A stretch of 28,820 bases of DNA, taken from HXMU1420-2 sp040830545. GTDB lineage: Bacteria > Pseudomonadota > Alphaproteobacteria > Rhodobacterales > Rhodobacteraceae. Every line of letters starts with the position of its first letter. Positions within the stretch are counted from its first letter, which is position 1. The DNA is taken from positions 1 to 28,820 of the forward strand of contig JBFOMB010000212.1 of assembly GCA_040830545.1 (NCBI GenBank). The letters run 5' to 3'. Shown here in pieces: positions 8,074-14,621 of this stretch. The translations under genes were made by a program, and so were the position numbers. Under the pieces are notes generated by a model. It worked only from the letters and a program-made list of their open reading frames with translations. It was not told where the DNA came from and did not search any database.

Positions 8074-8499
8074 TCACCCCGGAAAGCGGGTCGACAGCAG
8101 CAGGTTGGTTTCGCTGGTCGACACGCCTTCCATGCGCCGGATACGGGCGAGCGCGTGATCCAGCGCCTCCAGCGTTTCGGTGCCCAGTTCCACGATCAAA
8201 TCCCAGCGACCATTGGTGGCGTGGAGCGCGCGGACCTCGCTCAACCTTTGGAGTTGCCGCACGATGCGGTCCGTACCGCGCCCCTCGATCCCGATCATCA
8301 TCAGTCCGCGCACAGGATCACGCAGCACGTCCTGCTTCAGCACAACGCGAAACCCGACAATGTCCCCCCGGCTACGCAGCTTGGCAATGCGTGCCCGCAC
8401 CGTTGCGCGGGACAGGTCCAGCCGGTTGGCGAGTTCCGACAGCGGTGCACGGGCGTCGCGTTGCAGCTCGCGGATGATGCGTTCGTCCGTTTTGTCCAT
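8074..8499 (-). CDS. Lrp/AsnC-family transcriptional regulator
   Basis: A 141-residue regulator. An N-terminal winged helix-turn-helix (MDKTDERIIRELQRDARAPL, then SELANRLDLSRATVRARIAKL) is followed by a C-terminal RAM/AsnC ligand-binding ferredoxin-like domain (from about residue 65, with GRWDLIVELGT). Lrp/AsnC proteins assemble as octamers and sense amino acids. The ATG at 8499 matches the usual N-terminus. The frame stays open upstream to 8565 (including an ATG within MYRPNWADR), but that extension would cover the palindrome at 8515-8540, so the shorter form is preferred with moderate certainty. The gene is divergent from arginase and ornithine cyclodeaminase, a frequent arrangement for arginine- or ornithine-responsive Lrp proteins, so it probably controls that pair and itself. 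Confidence 0.92.
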   Translation of the reverse strand: MDKTDERIIRELQRDARAPLSELANRLDLSRATVRARIAKLRSRGDIVGFRVVLKQDVLRDPVRGLMMIGIEGRGTDRIVRQLQRLSEVRALHATNGRWDLIVELGTETLEALDHALARIRRMEGVSTSETNLLLSTRFPG

Positions 8500-8514
8500 T
8501 CGATCTGCCCAGTT

Positions 8515-8540
8515 TGGTCGATACATAATCATAACGACCA
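8515..8540. promoter_or_regulatory. Candidate Lrp-type operator (inverted repeat)
   Basis: The arms TGGTCG (8515-8520) and CGACCA (8535-8540) are perfect inverted repeats around a 14-base AT-rich centre, ATACATAATCATAA. The site lies 16 bp before the regulator's start and 68 bp before arginase, in the 108-bp divergent region. Lrp-family sites are typically short dyads with an AT-rich middle, so autoregulation or control of arginase is plausible but untested. Confidence 0.45.
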
Positions 8541-8607
8541 CTTTGTCCTCTGGATAGTGCCGCATTTCGGAAACACTCTAAACACATCTCAATTGAACAG
8601 GTGTGTG

Positions 8608-9531
8608 ATGCCCTCTCCTCGATGTGTTTTGGTCGGCGTTCCGGTCGACAGTGGAAAACGCCGAACCGGATGCCTCATGGGGCCGGATGCCTATCGCACG
8701 GCGGGGCTGGCCTCCGCGATTGGCGAACTGGGGTTCAAGGTGGAGGATATGGGCAACCTGACCCCGGCCTCCCATGTGCCGGATGACGGTGCGACCAAGC
8801 TGCATGCGCCGAACGAAACGATCGCCTGGACGCACCGCCTGATCCGTGTGGCGCAGGACGCGATGACACGGGGTACGCCGGTGTTCCTGGGCGGCGATCA
8901 CAGTATGTCTCTAGGCAGTGTGGCGGGCGTGGCCAATCATGCCGCCACATTGGGTCGTCCCCAATTCGTGCTGTGGCTGGATGCCCATTCCGATTTCCAT
9001 ACGCCGGAAACCACTGCCTCGGGCAATCTGCATGGCACGCCGTTGGGCTATGTCACGGGGCGAGAGGGGTTTGGCGGCTTCCCCCCCATCACGAACCCGG
9101 TGCCGCAGGATCAGATTTGCATGATCGGCCTGCGCTCGGTTGATCGGCAGGAACGGCTGGCGCTGGAGCAGACCGACGTCGCCTACCATGACATGCGCAG
9201 CATTGACGAACAGGGGATCGCCCGACCGTTGGCCGCGTTTCTGGAGAAAGCCGCGGCCGCGAACGGCATGCTGCACGTATCTTTGGACGTGGACTTCCTG
9301 GACCCGATGATCGCGCCCGCCGTGGGTACCACGGTGCCCGGTGGTGCAACCATGCGCGAGGCACATCTGGTCATGGAAATCCTACATGACAGCGGGTTGA
9401 TGACCTCGCTGGACCTGGCTGAATTGAACCCTTTCCTGGACGAACGCGGGCGCACGGCGCAGTTGATGGTCGACCTGGCCGCCTCTGCCTTTGGTCGCCG
9501 TGTGTTTGACCGCCCCACCCGTGCATTTTGA
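8608..9531 (+). CDS. rocF: Arginase
   Basis: A 307-residue cytoplasmic enzyme of the ureohydrolase family that splits arginine into ornithine and urea at a two-manganese centre. The metal ligands are all visible: GGDHS (His98), DAHSDFH (Asp125, His127, Asp129) and SLDVDFLDP (Asp227, Asp229). The SGNLHGTPL loop, typical of true arginases, follows the second motif. The length is normal for bacterial arginase. The ATG at 8608 was chosen over an in-frame GTG at 8605 and over a long upstream open frame that runs antisense through the Lrp gene. The ornithine cyclodeaminase gene starts 8 bases after its stop, so ornithine can be passed on to proline. Agmatinase is the main alternative, but the motifs and the neighbour favour arginase. 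Confidence 0.93.
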   Translation: MPSPRCVLVGVPVDSGKRRTGCLMGPDAYRTAGLASAIGELGFKVEDMGNLTPASHVPDDGATKLHAPNETIAWTHRLIRVAQDAMTRGTPVFLGGDHSMSLGSVAGVANHAATLGRPQFVLWLDAHSDFHTPETTASGNLHGTPLGYVTGREGFGGFPPITNPVPQDQICMIGLRSVDRQERLALEQTDVAYHDMRSIDEQGIARPLAAFLEKAAAANGMLHVSLDVDFLDPMIAPAVGTTVPGGATMREAHLVMEILHDSGLMTSLDLAELNPFLDERGRTAQLMVDLAASAFGRRVFDRPTRAF

Positions 9532-9539
9532 GGCCGACA

Positions 9540-10586
9540 ATGACCCAACCTTCTGACAAGGCCCTCGTGCCTTTCGTTTCCGTCGATCACATGATGCAAC
9601 TGATCCACCGGATCGGGCTGGCCCCGATGCTGCGGGGGCTGGCCGACTATATTGAGGCCGATTTCCGCCGCTGGCAATTGTTTGACAAAACCCCGCGCGT
9701 GGCCAGTCATTCGGCAGAGGGCGTGATCGAACTGATGCCGACCTCTGATGGCGAGGTTTACGGCTTCAAATATGTGAACGGCCATCCCAAGAACACGCGC
9801 GAAGGGCTGCAAACTGTCACGGCCTTTGGGCTGCTGGCGGACGTAGGCACGGGCTACCCCGTGTTGCTGAGTGAAATGACCATGCTGACGGCACTGCGCA
9901 CAGCGGCGACCTCGGCCATGGTGGCGCGGCATCTGGCCCCGAAGGGCGCAAGCTGCATGGCAATGATCGGCAATGGTGCGCAGTCCGAGTTCCAGACGCT
10001 GGCGATGCAGGCGATCTGCGGGATCGACACTGTGCGGCTTTACGACAAGGACCCGGCCGCGACACGCAAATGCGCTGCGAACCTTGCAGGCAGCGGGTTG
10101 ACCGTGGTGTCCTGTTCGACACCCGAAGAGGCCATCGAAGGCGCGCAAATCCTGACGACCTGCACGGCGGACAAGCAATACGCCACGATCCTGAGTGACA
10201 ACATGGTTGGTCCGGGTGTGCATATCAACGCTATTGGCGGCGACTGCCCGGGCAAGACAGAGCTGGCAGCAGGCATCCTGCACCGGTCCGATATCTTCGT
10301 GGAGTACCCGCCGCAGACCCGGATCGAAGGCGAAATCCAGCAATTGGAAGACGACCACCCCGTGATCGAATTCTGGCGAGTGCTGGCTGGTGAGGCCCCG
10401 GGTCGCACCAATAGTGACCAGATCACGCTGTTTGATTCCGTGGGCTTTGCAATCGAGGATTTCAGCGCGCTACGTTACGTGCGGGACCGCTTGGAGGAAA
10501 CGGGGCTTTATCACGCGCTGGATCTGCTGGCGGACCCGGACGACCCGCGTGACCTGTTCGGGATGCTTATGCGGGCCGAACCCTAG
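9540..10586 (+). CDS. Ornithine cyclodeaminase
   Basis: A 348-residue enzyme of the ornithine cyclodeaminase/mu-crystallin family, which converts ornithine to proline and ammonia with bound NAD as hydride shuttle. Visible features are Lys77 in FKYVNGHP of the substrate domain, the Rossmann-type IGNGAQSEF at 143-151, the conserved HINAIGGDCPGKTEL, and EYPPQTRIEGEIQ near residue 260. It lies 8 bases after the arginase stop, so the pair forms a short operon taking arginine to proline, with nitrogen released as urea and ammonia. The length and GGDCPGKTEL pattern match ornithine cyclodeaminases rather than alanine dehydrogenase or ectoine-hydrolase-linked homologues. The stop codon shares 3 bases with that of the convergent HNH gene. 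Confidence 0.92.
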   Translation: MTQPSDKALVPFVSVDHMMQLIHRIGLAPMLRGLADYIEADFRRWQLFDKTPRVASHSAEGVIELMPTSDGEVYGFKYVNGHPKNTREGLQTVTAFGLLADVGTGYPVLLSEMTMLTALRTAATSAMVARHLAPKGASCMAMIGNGAQSEFQTLAMQAICGIDTVRLYDKDPAATRKCAANLAGSGLTVVSCSTPEEAIEGAQILTTCTADKQYATILSDNMVGPGVHINAIGGDCPGKTELAAGILHRSDIFVEYPPQTRIEGEIQQLEDDHPVIEFWRVLAGEAPGRTNSDQITLFDSVGFAIEDFSALRYVRDRLEETGLYHALDLLADPDDPRDLFGMLMRAEP

Positions 10587-11167
10587 GCTTGCAACTCTGC
10601 ATCCCAGTACAGGAAATCCATCCAGCTTTCATGCAGATGGTTCGGCGGGAATTTGCGACCCACATTGCGCAATTCCTCTGCACCCGGCTGGCGTGGGGGG
10701 CGGCGCAAGGACATGCCCGCGCGATGCAGTGATTTGGAGCCTTTCCGCAAGTTGCAGGGCGAACAGGCCGCAACCACATTTTCCCAACTGGTCACCCCAC
10801 CGGCTGCGCGTGGCACCACGTGGTCAAAGGTCAGATCGCCCTTGGCCCCGCAATACTGGCAGCGGAATTCATCCCTCAAGAATAAATTAAAGCGCGTGAA
10901 GGCCACGCGCTTTTGAGGTTTTACATAGTCTTTCAACACGACGACCGAAGGTATTCGAATCTCGGTACTTGGACTGCGCACAACCTCGTCATATTCCGCG
11001 ACAATATCGACCCGGTCCAGCCAGGCGGCCTTGATCGCCTCCTGCCAGGGCCACAGCGACAGCGGATAGTAGGAAAGTGGCCGGTAATCCGCATTCAGCA
11101 CCAGCGCCGGGTGCTGTTTCAGGGCCGACCGTGCCCTGACAAATTCTGTCCTGAAATCCGCGTTCAT
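10583..11167 (-). CDS. HNH endonuclease family protein
   Basis: A 194-residue protein with an HNH nuclease core at residues about 100-145: a zinc-binding pair CQYC (103 and 106), DHVVPRAAGG with Asp115-His116, Asn130 in SWENVVAAC, and the second pair CSPC (135 and 138) followed by NLRKGSK. The N-terminal 90 residues (VLNADYRPLSYYPLSLWPW and VVLKDYV) match the common stand-alone bacterial HNH proteins of alphaproteobacteria. These are widespread housekeeping-type proteins with no settled role and are not tied here to a restriction or phage module. The ATG at 11167 was chosen over longer in-frame versions because those would extend into the promoter region. The 3' end overlaps the convergent ornithine cyclodeaminase gene, sharing CTAG as opposite stop codons. 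Confidence 0.87.
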   Translation of the reverse strand: MNADFRTEFVRARSALKQHPALVLNADYRPLSYYPLSLWPWQEAIKAAWLDRVDIVAEYDEVVRSPSTEIRIPSVVVLKDYVKPQKRVAFTRFNLFLRDEFRCQYCGAKGDLTFDHVVPRAAGGVTSWENVVAACSPCNLRKGSKSLHRAGMSLRRPPRQPGAEELRNVGRKFPPNHLHESWMDFLYWDAELQA

Positions 11168-11239
11168 CGCAATAACGTCCCTGCCCTGTCTGCCCATCCA
11201 AAGGCCGAAGGGCGGGGAACCCGCCCCGTACTGCCTGTG

Positions 11240-11267
11240 ACTATATATCGTGGCTCCGCGCTGACAA
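11240..11267 (-). promoter_or_regulatory. Candidate sigma-70 promoter of the HNH gene
   Basis: On the minus strand TTGTCA (11267-11262) and TATAGT (11245-11240) are separated by 16 bases, a good match to housekeeping -35 and -10 boxes. The implied leader is about 66 bases. It contains a GC-rich hairpin (arms GGGCGGG and CCCGCCC, 11210-11226) close to the predicted transcript start. Confidence 0.5.
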
Positions 11268-11330
11268 GACCGGATTTGCCACCACATGTCGGGGTTTGGA
11301 TAGGGTGATTATATGACAGGCGGATGACGG

Positions 11331-11339
11331 TTATCCACA
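11331..11339 (+). promoter_or_regulatory. Consensus DnaA-box sequence
   Basis: TTATCCACA is an exact match to the strongest DnaA-binding 9-mer and lies 57 bases upstream of the RluE-like gene, in the divergent intergenic region. It is a single site with no cluster of neighbours, so it is not an origin. About 0.2 such matches are expected by chance in a window this size. Confidence 0.35.
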
Positions 11340-11395
11340 GCTCTGAAACGTGCGTTTGGCTTGCGCGTTTCGGGCGTGTCGCATAGGGGCGGGAT

Positions 11396-12001
11396 ATGAC
11401 CCGGCTGATCCGTTTCAACAAACCCTTTGATGTGTTGCCGCAATTCACGGATCGCGGCACGGACACGCCGCGCCGGACTCTGTCGGACTTCATTGACGTG
11501 CCCGGCGTCTACCCGGCAGGACGGCTGGACCGCGACAGCGAAGGGCTGATGTTGTTGACCGACAATGGCCGGTTGCAGGCGCGGATTTCCGATCCGGGGC
11601 ACAAGATGCCCAAGACCTATTGGGTGCAGGTGGAGGGCGTGCCGGATGAGGATGCCCTGACCCGATTGCGCGCGGGGGTGGAGTTGAAGGATGGGATGAC
11701 CCTGCCCACAGAAGCGGCGCGTATGGACCCGCCAGCCGACCTCTGGCCCCGCACGCCACCCATTCGCGTGCGTAAGACGGTGCCAGACAGTTGGATCTGC
11801 CTGACCCTACGCGAGGGTCGCAATCGGCAGGTCCGCCGCATGACGGCTGCTGTGGGTCATCCGACCCTGCGGCTGATCCGCTGGCGGATCGGCGATTGGA
11901 CGCTGGAAGGGCTGGACCCCGGTGCGTGGGACCTGCTGCCGTTTCCAGCCCCGCAACGGGGCAACCGTTTTCTTACAAAGAAAACGGGCCGGAAACGGTA
12001 A
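11396..12001 (+). CDS. 23S rRNA pseudouridine synthase, RluE/RsuA family
   Basis: A 201-residue RNA-modifying enzyme that converts a uridine in ribosomal RNA to pseudouridine. The catalytic block AGRLDRDSEGLMLLT holds Asp45. KTYWVQVEG (about residue 75) and EGRNRQVRRMTAAVGHPTLRLIR (about 140-162) are the other family signatures. There is no N-terminal S4 RNA-binding domain, and the protein starts directly with the catalytic fold. In E. coli that distinguishes the short RluE type (23S U2457) from RluB, RluF and RsuA; assignment to RluE rests on this layout. The last 18 codons encode a basic tail (GNRFLTKKTGRKR) that coincides with a run of hairpins, so the C-terminus may be shaped by the terminator DNA. 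Confidence 0.88.
   Translation: MTRLIRFNKPFDVLPQFTDRGTDTPRRTLSDFIDVPGVYPAGRLDRDSEGLMLLTDNGRLQARISDPGHKMPKTYWVQVEGVPDEDALTRLRAGVELKDGMTLPTEAARMDPPADLWPRTPPIRVRKTVPDSWICLTLREGRNRQVRRMTAAVGHPTLRLIRWRIGDWTLEGLDPGAWDLLPFPAPQRGNRFLTKKTGRKR
11965..11987. repeat. Perfect inverted repeat inside the 3' end of the RluE-like gene
   Basis: The arms CCGTTTTCTT (11965-11974) and AAGAAAACGG (11978-11987) are perfectly complementary around ACA. The repeat lies inside the coding region and overlaps by 2 bases the start of the larger terminator hairpin. A smaller hairpin (GCCCCG, CAA, CGGGGC; 11948-11962) stands just before it. Confidence 0.75.
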
Positions 12002-12021
12002 CGTTTCCGGCCCGGTGTTTT
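11986..12021. terminator. Bidirectional rho-independent terminator
   Basis: GGGCCGGAAAC (11986-11996) and GTTTCCGGCCC (12003-12013) form a perfect 11-bp stem around GGTAAC, which includes the last two bases-plus of the RluE-like stop codon. GGTGTTTT follows on the plus strand and GTTTTCTTTG on the minus strand, so it can stop transcription from the RluE-like gene and from the convergent cyclophilin gene. Confidence 0.8.
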
Positions 12022-12033
12022 GCAAAATTCCGG

Positions 12034-12050
12034 TGCCGCCAAAGGCGGCA
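12034..12050 (-). terminator. Second stem-loop after the exported cyclophilin gene
   Basis: TGCCGCC and GGCGGCA are perfect arms around a 3-base loop, 9 bases beyond the cyclophilin stop on the minus strand. The following sequence is CCGGAATTTTGC, a weak T run. It may be a first terminator or an mRNA-stabilising hairpin ahead of the bidirectional terminator. Confidence 0.5.
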
Positions 12051-12058
12051 CATCCGCG

Positions 12059-12613
12059 TCATTCGGTAACGATGACCCGCTTCATGAAGTCCGGTTCCCC
12101 AATCACGGCCCCGTTTGCCCCGGCTCCGCGTTTGATCGCGTCCACCACGTCCATGCCGCTGGTGACCTTGCCCACCACAGTGTACTGCCCGTTCAGGAAG
12201 TGGCCTTCGTCAAACATGATGAAGAACTGCGAATTCGCGCTGTTCGGGTTTTGCGACCGGGCCATGCCAACAACACCACGGTCATAGGGCACATCCGAAA
12301 ACTCGGCATTCAGGTCGGGCTTGTCCGACCCACCGCGTCCCGCATTGCGCATGGAAAAGGTCTGGTCCGTGAAATCGCCAAATTCCACATCCCCAGTCTG
12401 CGCCATGAAACCTTCGATCACGCGGTGAAAGACGACACCGTCATAAGCACCTTCTTCGGCAAGCAGTTTAATCCGGTTCACATGGTTCGGCGCGACATCG
12501 TCCAGCAGGTCGATTTTGATGATGCCATTGGCCTCACCTTCGACCTCGATCTCCAGACCCGTGGCAAAGGCCGGACCGGCCAGCACGGACAACAGCAGGG
12601 CCAGTTTACGCAT
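12059..12613 (-). CDS. Exported (periplasmic) cyclophilin-type peptidyl-prolyl isomerase
   Basis: A 184-residue cyclophilin that catalyses cis-trans isomerisation of prolyl bonds. A signal peptide is clear: MRK, the hydrophobic stretch LALLLSVLAGP, then AFA before TGLE, with a likely cut after residue 17. The core motifs are VVFHRVIEGFMAQTGD and NSANSQFFIMF, carrying the catalytic Arg and the Phe/Gln of the active site, followed by HFLNGQYTVVGKV. The ATG lies 8 bases inside the end of the upstream cytoplasmic cyclophilin gene, so translation is probably coupled. The two isomerases are about half identical by eye and look like a tandem duplication in which one copy gained an export signal. Its transcript ends at the hairpins downstream. 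Confidence 0.92.
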   Translation of the reverse strand: MRKLALLLSVLAGPAFATGLEIEVEGEANGIIKIDLLDDVAPNHVNRIKLLAEEGAYDGVVFHRVIEGFMAQTGDVEFGDFTDQTFSMRNAGRGGSDKPDLNAEFSDVPYDRGVVGMARSQNPNSANSQFFIMFDEGHFLNGQYTVVGKVTSGMDVVDAIKRGAGANGAVIGEPDFMKRVIVTE

Positions 12614-13112
12614 CTGCAGCCACCTTCACGCTGATCATGCGGTCGGGGCTTGCTGGCGGCTCGCCACGCACGATGGCGTCCACGTGCTCCATCCCTTCGA
12701 TCACGCGGCCATAGACCGTGTATTGACCGTTCAGGAAATGGTTGTCCTTGAAGTTGATGAAGAACTGCGAATTTGCGCTATCCGGGTTCTGCGAACGGGC
12801 TGCGCCCAGTGTGCCCCGGTCGTGCGGCAACTTGGAAAATTCCGCCGGAACGTTCGGATAGTCTGAACCACCCGTGCCCGCCATGCGGATGTTGAAGTCG
12901 CTTTCCATGTTGCCGTTTTTGACGTCGCCGGTCTGGGCCATGAACCCGTCGATCACCCGGTGAAAGCAGACATTGTCATAGGCGCCGTCACGGGCCAGCT
13001 GCTTCATCCGTTCGGAATGCTGAGGGGCCACATCAGGCAGCAATTCGATGGTGACGGTACCGTCCTTCAATTCAATCAGGATGGTGTTTTCGGGGTCTTT
13101 GATCTCGGCCAT
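12606..13112 (-). CDS. ppiB: Cytoplasmic cyclophilin-type peptidyl-prolyl isomerase
   Basis: A 168-residue cyclophilin without a signal peptide, hence cytosolic, where it assists protein folding. Visible motifs are CFHRVIDGFMAQTGD, GTGGSDYPNVPAEF, NSANSQFFINF and HFLNGQYTVYGRVIEGM. The ATG at 13112 follows GGAGAACCAC, a good ribosome-binding site. A much longer frame is open upstream to 14267, but that part is antisense to pgk and is ignored. The stop overlaps the exported cyclophilin's start by 8 bases, forming a two-gene operon. It is divergent from pgk with 132 bases between them. Confidence 0.93.
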   Translation of the reverse strand: MAEIKDPENTILIELKDGTVTIELLPDVAPQHSERMKQLARDGAYDNVCFHRVIDGFMAQTGDVKNGNMESDFNIRMAGTGGSDYPNVPAEFSKLPHDRGTLGAARSQNPDSANSQFFINFKDNHFLNGQYTVYGRVIEGMEHVDAIVRGEPPASPDRMISVKVAADA

Positions 13113-13244
13113 GTGGTTCTCCGTTCTGCAAGCGTTGCCGCGATACCTAAGCGTGCAGGGCCGGAAAGCCAAGTGACGCATTGACGGATGCCGGATTTGT
13201 GCGGAAAGAGCGGCGCAAACGGGATTCGCGACAGGAGCGGTGTG

Positions 13245-14441
13245 ATGGGTTGGAAAACGCTGGATCAGATGGAGTTGAGCGGCAAGCGTGTGCTGGTGCG
13301 GGTCGACATCAACGTGCCGGTGGAAAACGGCGTTGTGACTGATGACACGCGTATTCAGCGGATCGTTCCGACGGTCACGGACATCCTGAAAGCGGGCGGT
13401 CGCCCGATCCTTCTGGCGCATTTCGGGCGTCCCAAGGGGCAGGTTGTGCCTGATATGTCTCTGCGCCCTTTGCAGCCTGCGCTGGAGGCTGCATTTGGCG
13501 CGCCGGTTTTGTTTTGCGCCGACTGTCGGGGGCCGGCAGCCGAGGCCGCAGTAGAAAGCGCCGAGGCAGGCGGCGTCGTTCTGCTGGAAAACACACGGTT
13601 TTATGCGGGTGAGGAAAAGAACGACGCTGACTTTGCTGCGGAACTGGCGGCATTGGGTGACGTTTACTGCAACGACGCGTTTTCTGCAGCTCACCGTGCG
13701 CATAGCTCGACCGAGGCACTGGCACGGCTGCTGCCCGCCTGCGCCGGGCGGTTGATGCAGGCGGAGCTGTCCGCGTTGGAGGCTGCATTGGGATCGCCAA
13801 ACCGTCCGGTTGTGGCCGTGGTGGGCGGCGCGAAAGTGTCGACCAAACTGGATTTGCTGGGCAACCTTGTGTCCAAGGTCGATACGCTGGTGATTGGCGG
13901 CGGCATGGCAAACACCTTCCTCGCAGCCCAAGGACATGATGTGGGCAAGTCGCTGTGCGAACATGATATGGCTGACACGGCGCGCGAGATCCTGGCCAAG
14001 GCTGACAGCGCAGGCTGCACCATCCTGTTGCCGAGCGACGTTGTGGTCGCGGCGGAGTTCAAAGCGAACGCCGCAAACCAAGTCGTTGCTGCAGACGCCT
14101 GCCCGGCGGATCAGATGATCCTGGACGCGGGTCCTGAAAGTGTTGAGGCCATCACAGCAGCCTTTTCCGCCGCCCGCACGCTGATCTGGAATGGGCCGCT
14201 CGGCGCATTTGAAATCGAACCGTTTGACACCGCGACGAATGCAGCGGCGAAGGCTGCGGGGGAGCAAACCACCGCAGGCACGCTGGTGTCAGTTGCTGGA
14301 GGAGGCGACACCGTTGCGGCCCTGAACAAGGCGGGCGCGGCAGAGGCGTTCACCTACATCTCCACCGCCGGCGGCGCATTCCTGGAGTGGATGGAAGGCA
14401 AAACACTGCCCGGCGTTGCGGCTTTGGACCAAAGCGCCTGA
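13245..14441 (+). CDS. pgk: Phosphoglycerate kinase
   Basis: This 398-residue glycolytic enzyme transfers phosphate from 1,3-bisphosphoglycerate to ADP, and runs in reverse in gluconeogenesis. The signature RVDINVPVENG lies at about 21-31, HFGRPKG at about 61-67, and the hinge and nucleotide-binding blocks VVGGAKVSTK, NGPLGAFE and GGGDTVAAL follow in order. The length is normal. The ATG at 13245 was chosen because AGGAG (13232-13236) lies 8 bases before it. It heads a plus-strand run of carbon-metabolism genes, with the aldolase gene two genes downstream. A large palindromic repeat begins 2 bases after its stop and may end the transcript. Confidence 0.97.
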   Translation: MGWKTLDQMELSGKRVLVRVDINVPVENGVVTDDTRIQRIVPTVTDILKAGGRPILLAHFGRPKGQVVPDMSLRPLQPALEAAFGAPVLFCADCRGPAAEAAVESAEAGGVVLLENTRFYAGEEKNDADFAAELAALGDVYCNDAFSAAHRAHSSTEALARLLPACAGRLMQAELSALEAALGSPNRPVVAVVGGAKVSTKLDLLGNLVSKVDTLVIGGGMANTFLAAQGHDVGKSLCEHDMADTAREILAKADSAGCTILLPSDVVVAAEFKANAANQVVAADACPADQMILDAGPESVEAITAAFSAARTLIWNGPLGAFEIEPFDTATNAAAKAAGEQTTAGTLVSVAGGGDTVAALNKAGAAEAFTYISTAGGAFLEWMEGKTLPGVAALDQSA

Positions 14442-14443
14442 CT

Positions 14444-14527
14444 TGGGACACATCGCAGCCCCGGACTTGATCCGGGGCCTCGAACCTTGCTGCAGGAGGT
14501 CCCGGATCAAGTCCGGGACTGCGATGT
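14444..14527. repeat. Palindromic dispersed repeat, copy 1 (possible pgk terminator)
   Basis: Two 27-base arms, 14450-14476 and 14501-14527, are inverted complements with a single mismatch. Each arm consists of ACATCGCAG or its complement plus a 17-base near-palindrome built on CCGGACTTGATCCGG. The 24-base loop contains GCAGGAGGT. It begins 2 bases after the pgk stop. A second, diverged copy in the same orientation lies at 24631-24706, sharing TGGGACACA at the start and GCAGGAGGTCCCGGATCA in the second half. There is no good T run, so termination by it is uncertain. Confidence 0.85.
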
Positions 14528-14621
14528 CTTCGGTCGCACATGGCGCGTCACTATTTGGAGCCGGGTAACGAATCGGGTTAGCCTTGGACCATCGTATTGA
14601 CGTCACAAGGATTGATTGACC

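Noticed and set aside
13113..14267. Upstream extension of the cytoplasmic cyclophilin frame
   Set aside because: It runs antisense through pgk. The internal ATG at 13112 has a strong ribosome-binding site and gives the normal cyclophilin length.
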